From: Mucilaginibacter pankratovii
GTDB lineage: Bacteria; Bacteroidota; Bacteroidia; Sphingobacteriales; Sphingobacteriaceae
Assembly: GCF_014773265.1 (NCBI RefSeq)
Contig: NZ_JACWMY010000017.1
Coordinates: 45,812 to 109,811, forward strand
Length of the DNA: 64,000 nt
Direction: 5' to 3'
The notes below the pieces were generated by a model. The model did no database searches and had not been told where the DNA came from. It saw only the letters and a list, made by a program, of their open reading frames with translations. Positions within the stretch are counted from its first letter, which is position 1. The number at the start of each line of letters is the position of its first letter. This document shows positions 1 through 9,908 of the stretch, one piece after another. A program made the position numbers and the translations under genes.

Positions 1-1
1 A

Positions 2-403
2 ACCGGCGGCAGCGGCGATATTGTAGATTTTTGCAACCCGCAGTTAACCATTGTAGATCCGCCGAAATCGCTGGATAATGATTTTGTTACCCTCACTTTT
101 GATGGTAATGTAGTAGCTACCCCGGTTAGCGGCGAGGCCGAAGTTTACCTGTGCGCCACCGCCTATACCGACGATGGTAAAACCATCACCGTATGCGAGC
201 AAACCGCCAAAACCCTCATGAAACAAACCTCGGCAACCAGCAAGCGGTACCAGATAACGTTTTGGCCAAGGTCGTTTTTTAATGCTACCGATACGCAGAC
301 AATAGTGAAGATGGAATACTTTGTTACCAACAAGGCGGGTACGGCCAAGGTGGGTTATGGTAATACAGCAGAGCCGTTTGTGTACACCTTTAAGTGCGGA
401 TAA
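2..403 (+). CDS. C-terminal part of an exported protein, possibly DUF4961-like (5' end outside window)
   Basis: The frame is open from base 2 to a TAA at 401-403, giving the last 133 residues of a protein that starts before the window. The visible part is rich in Thr, Val, Asp and Gly and alternates in a way expected for beta-sandwich domains. It has several Cys (DFCNPQ, YLCATA, TVCEQ, and a terminal FKCG), which suits an extracytoplasmic protein with disulfides. It lies 97 bases before the start chosen for the first SusC gene, on the same strand, so it is probably part of the same glycan-uptake locus. The ending resembles Bacteroidota accessory proteins of the DUF4961 kind, but that is a weak memory-based match. 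No catalytic motif is visible. Confidence 0.6.
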   Translation, partial: TGGSGDIVDFCNPQLTIVDPPKSLDNDFVTLTFDGNVVATPVSGEAEVYLCATAYTDDGKTITVCEQTAKTLMKQTSATSKRYQITFWPRSFFNATDTQTIVKMEYFVTNKAGTAKVGYGNTAEPFVYTFKCG

Positions 404-500
404 CCAGTTTTAAACATAAACCACGGGGCATATCAAAGACCATAGTGTGCCCGCGCTAAACCGATATTTTAATTTTTGCCAACAATTTAAACTTTATACA

Positions 501-3500
501 ATGGCTAATTGCTACTTAAATAAATATTTTACGGCTTTGGTGATACTGATGCTGGCACTGGCTACAAGCGGCCATGCTATGCAGCAGGATACCACCGCCA
601 AGGGTAGTACCCGCCCCGGTATGGCCGGCGGGCTTGTGCTTGATGAGTACGGCAACCCCCTTAAAGGCGTAAAGGTTGCCGTAAAAGGCAAAGCAGATAC
701 CACCCGCACCGACAGGAACGGACGGTTTGAGATAAGCGCTGCAGCCAACAACACGCTGGTGTTTAAAGCCGCCAATTATAGTACCCGCGAAGTCGCTTTT
801 AAAGGCAGCGATGTGACGGTGAGACTGATTGATACCTACATTAAAGCACCATCAAAAATAAATGTGCTGTATGGCACTGCCGATGCCGATAAAAATTTAG
901 GATCGATATCTACCATCTACACCAACCAGTTAACCAGCACGCCCGCTACGCTTTATACTTATGCTTTGCCGGGGCAATTAGCCGGTTTGTACACCCAGCA
1001 GCGTGGCGGTTTCGCTATCCCGCAAACATCCGGGCAAACCAATGCCGATTTTATTGGTAACGTGGTACAGCACAACAACTACCAGGCAAATGATAATACC
1101 GAGTTTTTCCTGAACCTTCGGGGGCAGTCGCCAATTACCATAATAGACGGGGTGCAGCGCGAGATCTCCTCCCTCGACCCGGAAAGCATCGAATCGGTAT
1201 CTGTTTTAAAAGATGGTTTATCCAGTATCTTGCTGGGCGTAAACAGCTCGCGCGGTATTATCCTTATCACCACCAAACGTGCGCAGGCCGGTGCACCAAA
1301 AATTTCGTTCACCGCGCAAACCGCATCGCAAACACCACTGGGTTTGCCTACGCCGCTGCCGACTTACCAATATGCTTATTTATATAACGAAGCCCTGCAA
1401 AACGATGGAAAACTGCCCATTTACAGCGCTGCCGATTTTGCCGCCTACCGCGATGGCAGCGACCCTACGCGCCACCCGGATGTAAACTGGTACAACACCG
1501 TCCTCCGCAAAAACTCACCCATGACCAGCTATAAGCTGAATGTGAACGGCGGCAGCGAGATAGCCCGCTACAGCGTATCGCTTAACTACATGAACCAGGA
1601 CGGGATGTTTAACACCGCGCCCGATGTAACTTACAATACCAACAACAACCTAAACCGCTACATCATCAACACCGATGTTACGGTAAACGTAACCAAGAAA
1701 TTTGTGGTCGATCTACAGATGTTTGGGCGTATCCAATCGCAAACACAACCGGGCGCGGGGTATTCAAACATCCTGGGTGCTTTATACAGCACGCCAAACA
1801 ATGCCTACCCGGTACGTAATCCCGACGGCTCTTTTGCAGGTACCACCACCTACACTAACAACCTTTTAGCGCAAACCGAATATTCGGGCTACCAGAAAAC
1901 CAACAGCAACGATGTGCTGGCCAACCTGGATCTTACCTACGATATGAGCAGCATTACCAAAGGGCTCTCCGGCAAGGCAATGGGCAACCTGGCGCTTTCA
2001 TCGCAAAGCCTGGTGAACAGGTCCTTACAAAACAACGTGTTTTTAATAAAGTCCGATGATTCTTACGCGGGCGTTGGCTCTCCATCGTCGCAACAAAATA
2101 ACTTTAGCAGCGTATCCAGCGCGCGCTATTTTTACGGCCAGCTGGCGCTGAATTACGACAGGACCTTTGGCAAGCACAACTTCACCGGTAAGCTGATGTA
2201 CGATACCCGGTCGATGAATCTCAACTTTGATTTAACGGCCACCACCACCAACGAAGCCCTGAAGGCCGGTTACAATTACGATGGCAAATACTTTATAGAA
2301 GGTGCCGTAAATCGCAGCGGTTACAGCCGCTACGCGCCGGGCAGGCAGTTTGGCGTGTTTTACGCGGGCGGCCTGGGCTGGCAAATGGGTAAAGAGGATT
2401 TTATTAAAGATAACCTAAGCTTTATCTCTTCGTGGAAATGGCGCGCCACTTATGGCCGCACCGGTAACGGCAACGTAGATAATTATGGTTACTACAACTT
2501 TATTCAAACCTACGGCTCGCCAAACGGGTACCAGTACAGCACCGGCAGCAGCCGAAGCGATGTACAGGGCGTTTTTGCCAACTCACTGGCCAACCCGCTT
2601 ATCAGCTGGGAAAAAGCAGATAAAATTGACGTAGGTGCCGATATCGCCCTGTTCAATAACCATCTGAGTGTTACTGCCGATTACTATCACGACCGATATA
2701 AGGACTTGCTGCAGGTGCGCGGCCGCAGCATATTGCTGTTGGGCACACCTTATTCTGTAGAGAACATTGGCGTGGTGCTGAACACAGGTACAGAATTTAC
2801 TTTAACCTACCAGAACAATATCAACAATTTCAATTACTTCTTTTCGGGTAATGCATCGGTACAAAAATCTACCAGTGTTTTTAGCGACGAAACACCAACA
2901 CCTTACCCATGGCTGCGCCGTACGGGCCAGTCTACCGATGCTATTTATGGTTACAAGGCATTGGGTTTCTTTAACAATGCACAGGAAGCAGCCACAAGCG
3001 CTACCACAACCGGCTACACCGCGCAGGCAGGCGACGTAAAATATGCCGACCTGAACAACGACGGTGTGATCAACCAGTTTGATATCACCAACATCAGCAA
3101 CAACAAAGCGCTTATTTATTATGGTGCATCGCTTGGTTTCAACTACAAGGGTTTTGGCTTCAGCATGATCATCCAGGGGGTAGAGAACAGGCAGTTCCTG
3201 TTTGATAATTCCATGGTGAACGGCTTTGCCGGGATTGGCTTCCTGGGCCTTACTTATGCCGGGCAGGGTTATGATAACCTTACCGGCCGCTGGACGCCCG
3301 AAACCGCCGCAACAGCTACGCTGCCGCGCTTAACAACAGGCAATGCCAATAATACGGCATATAGCAGCCTGTACGTTCGCTCGGGCGATTATATCAGGCT
3401 GAAGAACGCAGAGGTAAGTTACAACCTGCCATTCAGCTGGGTAAAGAAATTAAGATTATCTGGTGTGCGGTTATTTGCCAACGGCGAGAATTTGGTAACC

Positions 3501-3593
3501 TTTTACGGCTATAAAGGCATCGACCCGGAAGTTAGCAACGGAGCGTATCCCATACAGCGGGTAGTGAACGCAGGGTTTACCGTTAAGCTTTAA
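501..3593 (+). CDS. SusC/RagA-family TonB-dependent outer-membrane receptor
   Basis: Outer-membrane beta-barrel that imports glycan fragments using TonB energy, normally as a complex with SusD. The start is set at ATG 501 rather than the upstream in-frame GTG 447, because 501 gives a clean signal peptide (LVILMLALATSGHA). The product is 1030 residues, usual for SusC. A carboxypeptidase-regulatory-like domain lies at about residues 42-110, the plug at about 140-265, and the barrel follows. The plug is unusual: the common YGSRGANGVILVTTK stretch reads LGVNSSRGIILITTK, and no clear TonB-box such as DEVVVVGYGT is visible before it. The C-terminus ends in the typical aromatic/basic beta-strand (NAGFTVKL). 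SusD follows directly. The glycan is not predictable from the sequence. Confidence 0.93.
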   Translation: MANCYLNKYFTALVILMLALATSGHAMQQDTTAKGSTRPGMAGGLVLDEYGNPLKGVKVAVKGKADTTRTDRNGRFEISAAANNTLVFKAANYSTREVAFKGSDVTVRLIDTYIKAPSKINVLYGTADADKNLGSISTIYTNQLTSTPATLYTYALPGQLAGLYTQQRGGFAIPQTSGQTNADFIGNVVQHNNYQANDNTEFFLNLRGQSPITIIDGVQREISSLDPESIESVSVLKDGLSSILLGVNSSRGIILITTKRAQAGAPKISFTAQTASQTPLGLPTPLPTYQYAYLYNEALQNDGKLPIYSAADFAAYRDGSDPTRHPDVNWYNTVLRKNSPMTSYKLNVNGGSEIARYSVSLNYMNQDGMFNTAPDVTYNTNNNLNRYIINTDVTVNVTKKFVVDLQMFGRIQSQTQPGAGYSNILGALYSTPNNAYPVRNPDGSFAGTTTYTNNLLAQTEYSGYQKTNSNDVLANLDLTYDMSSITKGLSGKAMGNLALSSQSLVNRSLQNNVFLIKSDDSYAGVGSPSSQQNNFSSVSSARYFYGQLALNYDRTFGKHNFTGKLMYDTRSMNLNFDLTATTTNEALKAGYNYDGKYFIEGAVNRSGYSRYAPGRQFGVFYAGGLGWQMGKEDFIKDNLSFISSWKWRATYGRTGNGNVDNYGYYNFIQTYGSPNGYQYSTGSSRSDVQGVFANSLANPLISWEKADKIDVGADIALFNNHLSVTADYYHDRYKDLLQVRGRSILLLGTPYSVENIGVVLNTGTEFTLTYQNNINNFNYFFSGNASVQKSTSVFSDETPTPYPWLRRTGQSTDAIYGYKALGFFNNAQEAATSATTTGYTAQAGDVKYADLNNDGVINQFDITNISNNKALIYYGASLGFNYKGFGFSMIIQGVENRQFLFDNSMVNGFAGIGFLGLTYAGQGYDNLTGRWTPETAATATLPRLTTGNANNTAYSSLYVRSGDYIRLKNAEVSYNLPFSWVKKLRLSGVRLFANGENLVTFYGYKGIDPEVSNGAYPIQRVVNAGFTVKL

Positions 3594-3620
3594 TTTTTGG
3601 CCATCATAAAAAATACGATC

Positions 3621-5336
3621 ATGAAAAATCACAAAAATATTATAGCGGCCCTGATACTGATACTGGCAATTGCCGGCTGCAAAAAATACGAGCAGTTCCC
3701 CGTGGATAAGGTAGGTATCGATAAGATCTTCGATCCAAGGGATTCTGCGGGTGTAAATGCACAGAAGTACCTTTACGGTATTTATTCGGTGCTAAAGAAC
3801 GGACACAACAGGGTAGGGGGCGATTACCTGGATGCAGCATCTGACGATGCCATTTCATCAGCCTCGGGCCCAACCAACGTAGCAACTATATTGTCTACCG
3901 CGTCATACAATTCTTATACTATCCCTAACGATGAAAACTTGTGGGGAACCTACTACGGGGGTATCCGCCAGGCAAACGAGTTTGTAAACAACATTGGCGT
4001 GGTACCGGTGCTGGCCAAATACAATGGCTTCTCGCAAAAATTCGTGTGGAAAAGCGAAGCGCGTTTTCTGCGGGCCATGTTCTACTTCGAACTGGTAAAA
4101 CGCTACGGCGGTGTGCCGTTGATGGGTAACAAGGTGTACACCATTACCGATGATCTGTCGCTGCCCCGCAACTCTTTCGATGAGTGCATAAAATACATTG
4201 TTAGCGAGTGCGACGCTATAAAAGATTCGCTGCTGGTTTACCCGCTTGCCTTACCTGCCAGCCCCGAAGCCGATAGCCACCGCCCTACAAAAGGCTCGGC
4301 CATGGCGCTAAAGGCCAAAGTGCTGCTGTATGCTGCCAGTCCGCTGTTTAATGGTGGTAACATAGATGCTGCCAACCCCTTAACCGGCTACACCAGCTTT
4401 GATGCCGCCCGCTGGACAGCAGCCGCTGCTGCCTGCAAAGCTGTGATGGACCTGGGCACGTACTCGTTACTGGTCAACTATAAAGATATTTTTACTACCC
4501 AAAATAATCCCGAGATCTTGTTCTTCCGCCAGGGCGGCAACGGCAATGGAGTTGAAACCACAAACGGCCCGGTAGGTTTTTCGGGCGCGACAGGCAAAGG
4601 GCAAACCAGCCCAACGCAACAGCTGGTGGATGCCTTCCCGATGAATAATGGTTTGGCCATTACTGATCCGGCATCCGGCTACGACGTGAACAACCCGTAC
4701 AATAACCGCGACCCGCGGCTTACTTACAATGTTATTTATAATGGCGCGCAATGGCTTAATACATCTATCCAAACCTTTGAGGGCGGGCAAAGCAAACCTA
4801 ATACAACACTGCAGCAAACCAAAACGGGTTACTACATGCGCAAATTCATGGGCAACTTCGAAAGCACCAACGCCTACAGCTCGCACAGTACCGATTGGCT
4901 CATCTTACGCTATGCGGATATTGTTCTTGGCTATGCCGAAGCGCTCAACGAATCTGCCGGGGCAACGCCAGAAGTTTACAACGCCGTGAAAAGCATCCGC
5001 CAGCGTGCAGGCATAGCGGCAGGCGCTGGCAGCCAGTATGGCTTAAAAACAGGTATGACCAGGGATGAGATGCGCATTGTTATCCAAAACGAAAGGCGTG
5101 CGGAATTTGCTTTTGAGGAGAGCCGCTACTGGGATATCCGCCGCTGGAAAATTGCCGAAACCGTAATGAACCAGCCGCGCACCGGCGTAAGCATTGTAAA
5201 AATAGGTAGCAGCTTAAACTACAACCCCATTAACGTGCTGACGACCAAGTTCGACTCGCCAAAAATGTACCTGTACCCAATACCTTATGATGAGGTGCAG
5301 AAGAACCCGAATATGAAACAAAACCCCGGATGGTAA
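3621..5336 (+). CDS. SusD/RagB-family surface glycan-binding lipoprotein
   Basis: Outer-membrane lipoprotein that caps the SusC barrel and binds the incoming glycan. ATG 3621 is preferred over TTG 3597 because it starts a classic lipoprotein signal: MKNHKNII, then a hydrophobic core, then the lipobox AIAGC followed by KKYE. Length is 571 residues. TPR-like helical segments (FLRAMFYFELVKRYGGVPL, AKVLLYAASPLFNGG) and the C-terminal signature IPYDEV..NPNMKQNPGW are typical of the family. It starts 27 bases after the SusC stop and is followed 39 bases later by a second SusC, so all three are probably co-transcribed and it may serve both receptors. Confidence 0.95.
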   Translation: MKNHKNIIAALILILAIAGCKKYEQFPVDKVGIDKIFDPRDSAGVNAQKYLYGIYSVLKNGHNRVGGDYLDAASDDAISSASGPTNVATILSTASYNSYTIPNDENLWGTYYGGIRQANEFVNNIGVVPVLAKYNGFSQKFVWKSEARFLRAMFYFELVKRYGGVPLMGNKVYTITDDLSLPRNSFDECIKYIVSECDAIKDSLLVYPLALPASPEADSHRPTKGSAMALKAKVLLYAASPLFNGGNIDAANPLTGYTSFDAARWTAAAAACKAVMDLGTYSLLVNYKDIFTTQNNPEILFFRQGGNGNGVETTNGPVGFSGATGKGQTSPTQQLVDAFPMNNGLAITDPASGYDVNNPYNNRDPRLTYNVIYNGAQWLNTSIQTFEGGQSKPNTTLQQTKTGYYMRKFMGNFESTNAYSSHSTDWLILRYADIVLGYAEALNESAGATPEVYNAVKSIRQRAGIAAGAGSQYGLKTGMTRDEMRIVIQNERRAEFAFEESRYWDIRRWKIAETVMNQPRTGVSIVKIGSSLNYNPINVLTTKFDSPKMYLYPIPYDEVQKNPNMKQNPGW

Positions 5337-5375
5337 TACCTGAAAGAATCAACTTAACCAATTAATTACGCAGTT

Positions 5376-8300
5376 ATGAGAAAAATAATACTTTTCTTTC
5401 AAATCATACTCACATTGCTTCCGGCGGCTTTGTATGCTCAAAACACAGCCATAACCGGCAAGGTACGCGATATTACAGGCGTGCTGCCCGGGGTATCCAT
5501 AGTGGAGAAAGGAATGCCAACCAATGGCGTTACTACTGATGTGAATGGACGGTTCTCGCTTACGCTGAAAGGCCAGGGCAAGGTAGTTATTGTACGCTTT
5601 ATAGGCTATAATACACAAGAAGTAAAAGTACAGGACGGGCAGGTGCTCGATCTGATCATGCAAACCAGTACCAACAGTATCGATGAGGTATCGGTAGTAG
5701 CATACGGTACCCGCAAGCGTATCACCAACACCGGCGCGGTAAGTTCTATCTCGGCAGGCGAGATCCGTACCGTACCAACCGCCAACGTGCAAAACGCGCT
5801 TACAGGTAAATTACCGGGCTTCTTTTCGCAGCAGGGATCGGGACAGCCCGGTAAGGATGCATCAGATTTTTACATCCGTGGGGTAAGCTCGCTAAATCCG
5901 GCAGGTAATCAGCCCCTCATTATTGTTGATGATATCGAGTACAAGTACGAACAGTTACAGCAGATAAACGTAAACGAGATAGAGAGCATCTCCATCCTGA
6001 AGGACGCCTCCACTACCGCTGTATACGGTATAAAAGGAGCTAACGGCGTATTGGTGGTTACCACCCGCCGCGGTAAAGGCGGCACACCAAAAATTAACAT
6101 CAGGGTAGAGGGCGGTATGGCCCAGCCAACAAAAACGCCCAAGTTTTTAAACTCGTACGATGCTGCCGTGCTGATAAACGAAGCACAGGTAAACGATGGC
6201 CTGCAGCAGAGCTTTAGCCAGGCGGATCTGAACCATTTTAAAAGCGGCGACGACCCTTACGGCCACCCGGATGTGAACTGGTACGAGAAGATCTTTAAGA
6301 AACAAAGCTACCAGGCCAATACCAACCTGGATATATCGGGTGGTACCAACGCGCTAAAATACTTTGTATCCGGCGGCGCCTTAAACCAAAATGGTTTAGT
6401 GCGCGATTTTGATGATCCGCAGGCAATGGTGAACACCAATTACTATTTCCGCAGGTACAACTTCCGCTCGAATTTAGATCTCAGGGTAAATAAAACCTTA
6501 GATCTCCGCCTGGATGTTACCACCCGTTTTAGCGACTTAAACCAGCCCTACAACCAAAACGCGGTAGGCGAGATCTACGATTTTACGAAGCAAACACCGT
6601 TTACAGCGCCTTACCTAAACCCTAATGGCACGTACAGCTACGCGTATTCATCTTTTAACCCCGGCCACTTGCCAACGCTAAATGCAAGGCTGGCTACCGG
6701 CGGTTACCAGCACTCGCGCAGAACAGATTTTAACTTCCTGTTTGGCGCTACGCAAAAATTGGATGCTATTACTGATGGCTTATCCTTAATCGGCCGCATA
6801 GCTTACTCCAGCGTGGAGCAATTCACTAAGCAGATCTTTAACGAGGGGATCCCCGCATACCATTATGACCCGGTAACGCAACAATACTCGCTGCGCCCGG
6901 GTGCAACCTATGTTTATCAAAACTACGGGCTTACCGGCAATACCGACATCAATACCAATAATTACAACCTGCAGGTATACCTTAATTACGACCGCACCTT
7001 TAGCAATACGCACCATTTTACCGCTCTGGCCTTGTTTAATCAAACATCAAACACCCTGTATGCCGCGCCATTTTTAGCGGGTAATTTAGTAGGTGTTCCG
7101 CAGAAATTCAGAGGCACATCGGGCAGGATAGGGTACGATTATAAGCAAAAGTACCTGATAGATTTTAACGTGGCCTATAACGGTACCGACCGTTTTGCCG
7201 CCGACCACCGTTTCGGCATTTTCCCGGCGGTAAGTATTGGCTATAATTTAGTGAAAGAAGATTTCTTTACGAATGCCTTCCCAATGTTCAGCCTGTTTAA
7301 ATTAAGGGCCAGCTACGGTTTGGTTGGCTCGGATGCGGCACCGGGCAACCGTTACGTGTACAACCAGGTGTATAACAACAGCGGCGGCTACAACTTTGGG
7401 CAATCGCAACAAAACTATGGTGCCATCTCCGAGGGCTCCTTGGGCAACGGCGAAGTTGTTTGGGAGCGCGCCAAAAAGCTGGATATAGGTTTGGATATGA
7501 ACTTGTTTAAAGATAAGGTTTCGGTAACGGTAGATTATTTTCATGATGTGCGCTACAACCAGTTGATAACACCGGGCAGTGTACCGTTGATATTGGGCGT
7601 TGACCTGCCGGCGGTGAACATTGGCCGTACGCAAAACCAGGGTTTCGACGGATCTGTTAGCTACCATGGCAACGCAGGCAAGTTACAGTACAACGCGGGG
7701 TTAGTGTTCTCGTACGCCAAAAACAAAATTTTGTTTAAAGATGAGGCCGCGCCGGCTTACCCATGGCTGGCACAAACCGGTTACTCCATCGGTCAACAGC
7801 AAGGGTACCACTTTTTGGGGTACTACACTGCAGATGATATTGCCGCCATTACCGCTTACAAAGCCGCGCACCAGGGTTCAAATGTGGGTAACCCGCTTGC
7901 CCTGCCGGATAACGGCATCCCACTACAGCCGGGCGACCTCAGGTACCAGGACCTGAATGGCGACGGCATTATCAACGTATTTGATAAACGCGCCATTGGC
8001 AACCCCAACCTGCCGAACACCATTTTGGGTTTATCGCTACAGGCGGTTTACAAAGGCTTCAGCGTAAGTGTATTGTTCCAGGGTTCGTTTAACTATAGCT
8101 TCGCGGTACTGGGCACCGGTATCGAGCCGTTCCAAAGCCAGTTTCAGCCCATCCACCAGGAACGCTGGACGCCGGCGACAGCCAACACGGCTAATTTCCC
8201 GCGTTTAGGTTTCAATCCAACATCAGTAAACAGCCCAACCGCCTACTTTAGCGATTACTGGCTGGTTGATGCCTACTACGTCCGTTTAAAAACGGTAGAT

Positions 8301-8495
8301 ATTGGATACCAGCTGCCGACCAAACTGCTGCCATTTAAAATAAGCAATGCTCGTATTTATGTGAGCGCATACAACCTGTTCACCTGGGATAATTACAACA
8401 AGTACCAGCAGGATCCGGAGATCTCTACCAACACCGCGGGCGATGCCTACATCAACCAGCGCGTAGTGAACCTGGGGATCCAGTTAGGTTTTTAA
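5376..8495 (+). CDS. Second SusC/RagA-family TonB-dependent receptor, without its own SusD
   Basis: TonB-dependent outer-membrane receptor of 1039 residues. It begins with a signal peptide ending PAALYAQ, a carboxypeptidase-regulatory-like domain at about 24-100, a TonB-box-like segment (IDEVSVVAYGT) near 108, and a plug containing the canonical VYGIKGANGVLVVTTRRG at about 215-232, then the barrel. It is clearly a different paralogue from the receptor at 501: the plug is canonical and the barrel sequence differs throughout. The gene is 39 bases after the SusD stop. No SusD gene follows; after a strong terminator comes lgt. SusC genes normally come with a SusD, so the missing partner is an oddity. 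Confidence 0.94.
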   Translation: MRKIILFFQIILTLLPAALYAQNTAITGKVRDITGVLPGVSIVEKGMPTNGVTTDVNGRFSLTLKGQGKVVIVRFIGYNTQEVKVQDGQVLDLIMQTSTNSIDEVSVVAYGTRKRITNTGAVSSISAGEIRTVPTANVQNALTGKLPGFFSQQGSGQPGKDASDFYIRGVSSLNPAGNQPLIIVDDIEYKYEQLQQINVNEIESISILKDASTTAVYGIKGANGVLVVTTRRGKGGTPKINIRVEGGMAQPTKTPKFLNSYDAAVLINEAQVNDGLQQSFSQADLNHFKSGDDPYGHPDVNWYEKIFKKQSYQANTNLDISGGTNALKYFVSGGALNQNGLVRDFDDPQAMVNTNYYFRRYNFRSNLDLRVNKTLDLRLDVTTRFSDLNQPYNQNAVGEIYDFTKQTPFTAPYLNPNGTYSYAYSSFNPGHLPTLNARLATGGYQHSRRTDFNFLFGATQKLDAITDGLSLIGRIAYSSVEQFTKQIFNEGIPAYHYDPVTQQYSLRPGATYVYQNYGLTGNTDINTNNYNLQVYLNYDRTFSNTHHFTALALFNQTSNTLYAAPFLAGNLVGVPQKFRGTSGRIGYDYKQKYLIDFNVAYNGTDRFAADHRFGIFPAVSIGYNLVKEDFFTNAFPMFSLFKLRASYGLVGSDAAPGNRYVYNQVYNNSGGYNFGQSQQNYGAISEGSLGNGEVVWERAKKLDIGLDMNLFKDKVSVTVDYFHDVRYNQLITPGSVPLILGVDLPAVNIGRTQNQGFDGSVSYHGNAGKLQYNAGLVFSYAKNKILFKDEAAPAYPWLAQTGYSIGQQQGYHFLGYYTADDIAAITAYKAAHQGSNVGNPLALPDNGIPLQPGDLRYQDLNGDGIINVFDKRAIGNPNLPNTILGLSLQAVYKGFSVSVLFQGSFNYSFAVLGTGIEPFQSQFQPIHQERWTPATANTANFPRLGFNPTSVNSPTAYFSDYWLVDAYYVRLKTVDIGYQLPTKLLPFKISNARIYVSAYNLFTWDNYNKYQQDPEISTNTAGDAYINQRVVNLGIQLGF

Positions 8496-8510
8496 ATTTG
8501 GTTGAAATTT

Positions 8511-8557
8511 AAGGCAGCAGGGTTAACACAAATACGGTGTTAACCTTTGCTGTTTTT
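8511..8557 (+). terminator. Rho-independent terminator of the SusC-SusD-SusC operon
   Basis: A nine-base perfect stem (GGTTAACAC at 8521-8529 with GTGTTAACC at 8537-8545) is extended by a second helix (CAGCA with TGCTG, separated by a small internal loop) and followed by TTTTT. It starts 16 bases after the SusC stop and ends before lgt, separating the two transcripts. Confidence 0.8.
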
Positions 8558-8714
8558 ATGGAAAAAATGTTGCCGAAAAGGGCACGGTTTTATCCCTTTT
8601 TTTGACAAAAAAGCAGAAATTTTAGCAAAAAAAGGAGAGGAAAATTGTGCTTTTAACACTTTTTTGCCCACAGTCCATCACAGTTATTGCCCCGGTATTT
8701 TATACATTAGCAAC

Positions 8715-9881
8715 ATGTTCCCAACCATAGGCGACCTGGTTTACTACCTTTTTGATGTACGCTTTTTGTTCCCCATACAAACGCTTGGGTTGTTTATTGT
8801 TTTGTCGTTTTTGCTGGCGTACGTAGTTTTTACTTCGGAGTTTAAACGTTACGAAGCCAACGGGAAAATCCACGCCTTTAAACGAAAAGTGCTTGTGGGC
8901 CAGCGTGCTACGGTGTTGGATATTGGCGCTAATTTTATCCTGGGCTTTGTATTTGGCTTCAAGGTATTTGGTGCTGCGCTCAACTACAGCAAGTTTCAAT
9001 CAGATCCAAGAGGCTACATTTTATCCCCTCGGGGCAGCCTCCTTATGGGCATACTCGGGGGCACGGCCTTTGCCCTGTGGATCTACCTTGATCGTAAGAA
9101 ACACGCCCTGCCCCAGCCAAAGGTAATAGACCAAACCAGGCACCCTTACCAGCTGATGGGGCTCATCGTTTTTAGTGTAGGATTTTTTGGTTTCATCGGT
9201 GCCAAACTGTTTGATACTGTGGAGCATATGGATCAGTTCCTGTACGATCCGCTGGGTGTGCTGTTCTCCGTAAACGGCTTTGCTTATTACGGCGGGCTGA
9301 TATTCGGCGCACTTACTTACCTCTACATCGGCTACCGCCACGGCATGAAACAGGTGCACCTGGCAGATATCGGCTCGCCGGGTATGATGCTGGCTTATGG
9401 TATTGGCCGTATAGGCTGCCAGCTCTCCGGCGATGGCGACTGGGGGATCATCAACCGCCACCTCAAACCAAACTGGCTCGGCTGGTTACCGGATTGGGCC
9501 TGGAGTTTTAAGTATCCGCATAACTCTATTAACGCGGGTGTTCCCATCCCCGGCTGTAATGGTAATTACTGTAACCAGCTGGTGCAGGGTGTATACCCAA
9601 CCCCGCTTTACGAACTGGTGCTATGCATCGGCATGTTTGGACTGATGTGGGTTTTTCGCAAAAAGATAAAAATACCGGGGCTGATGTTCTCTATCTACCT
9701 CATCCTCAATGGCGGCGAAAGGTTTTTGATAGAACATATCCGCATAAATTTTTATTACCGTTTTTTAGGACTTACTTTTACACAGGCAGAACTAATTGGC
9801 GGCCTGATGTTGCTTGGCGGACTGGTGGGGCTAACCATCATCGGTTATAAGCGCTACGTATTATCCAAACAAACCACATAA
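8715..9881 (+). CDS. lgt: Prolipoprotein diacylglyceryl transferase
   Basis: Inner-membrane enzyme that transfers diacylglycerol from phosphatidylglycerol to the lipobox cysteine of prolipoproteins, the first step of lipoprotein maturation. All the SusD-type and other lipoproteins in this window depend on it. ATG 8715 is chosen because the open frame further upstream (to TTG 8547) is basic and non-conserved-looking and would overlap the terminator. The product has 388 residues with about seven hydrophobic segments and the Lgt signature GIGRIGCQLSGDGDWG (compare GRIGNFINGELWG in E. coli). A YYGGLI motif stands where E. coli has HGGLI. The loop after the signature, with NCN-type cysteines and NQLVQGVYPTPLYE, makes it longer than the enterobacterial enzyme, as I would expect for Bacteroidota. 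Confidence 0.95.
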   Translation: MFPTIGDLVYYLFDVRFLFPIQTLGLFIVLSFLLAYVVFTSEFKRYEANGKIHAFKRKVLVGQRATVLDIGANFILGFVFGFKVFGAALNYSKFQSDPRGYILSPRGSLLMGILGGTAFALWIYLDRKKHALPQPKVIDQTRHPYQLMGLIVFSVGFFGFIGAKLFDTVEHMDQFLYDPLGVLFSVNGFAYYGGLIFGALTYLYIGYRHGMKQVHLADIGSPGMMLAYGIGRIGCQLSGDGDWGIINRHLKPNWLGWLPDWAWSFKYPHNSINAGVPIPGCNGNYCNQLVQGVYPTPLYELVLCIGMFGLMWVFRKKIKIPGLMFSIYLILNGGERFLIEHIRINFYYRFLGLTFTQAELIGGLMLLGGLVGLTIIGYKRYVLSKQTT

Positions 9882-9908
9882 ACCATTGACAATTTATCCC
9901 TTCCCCAT

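Noticed and set aside
447..500. Upstream GTG start for the first SusC
   Set aside because: The extra 18 residues precede the signal peptide and look like untranslated leader; ATG 501 gives a normal signal sequence.
8547..8714. Upstream extension of lgt to a TTG start
   Set aside because: It would begin inside the terminator hairpin and add a basic, Cys-rich stretch before the first membrane helix.
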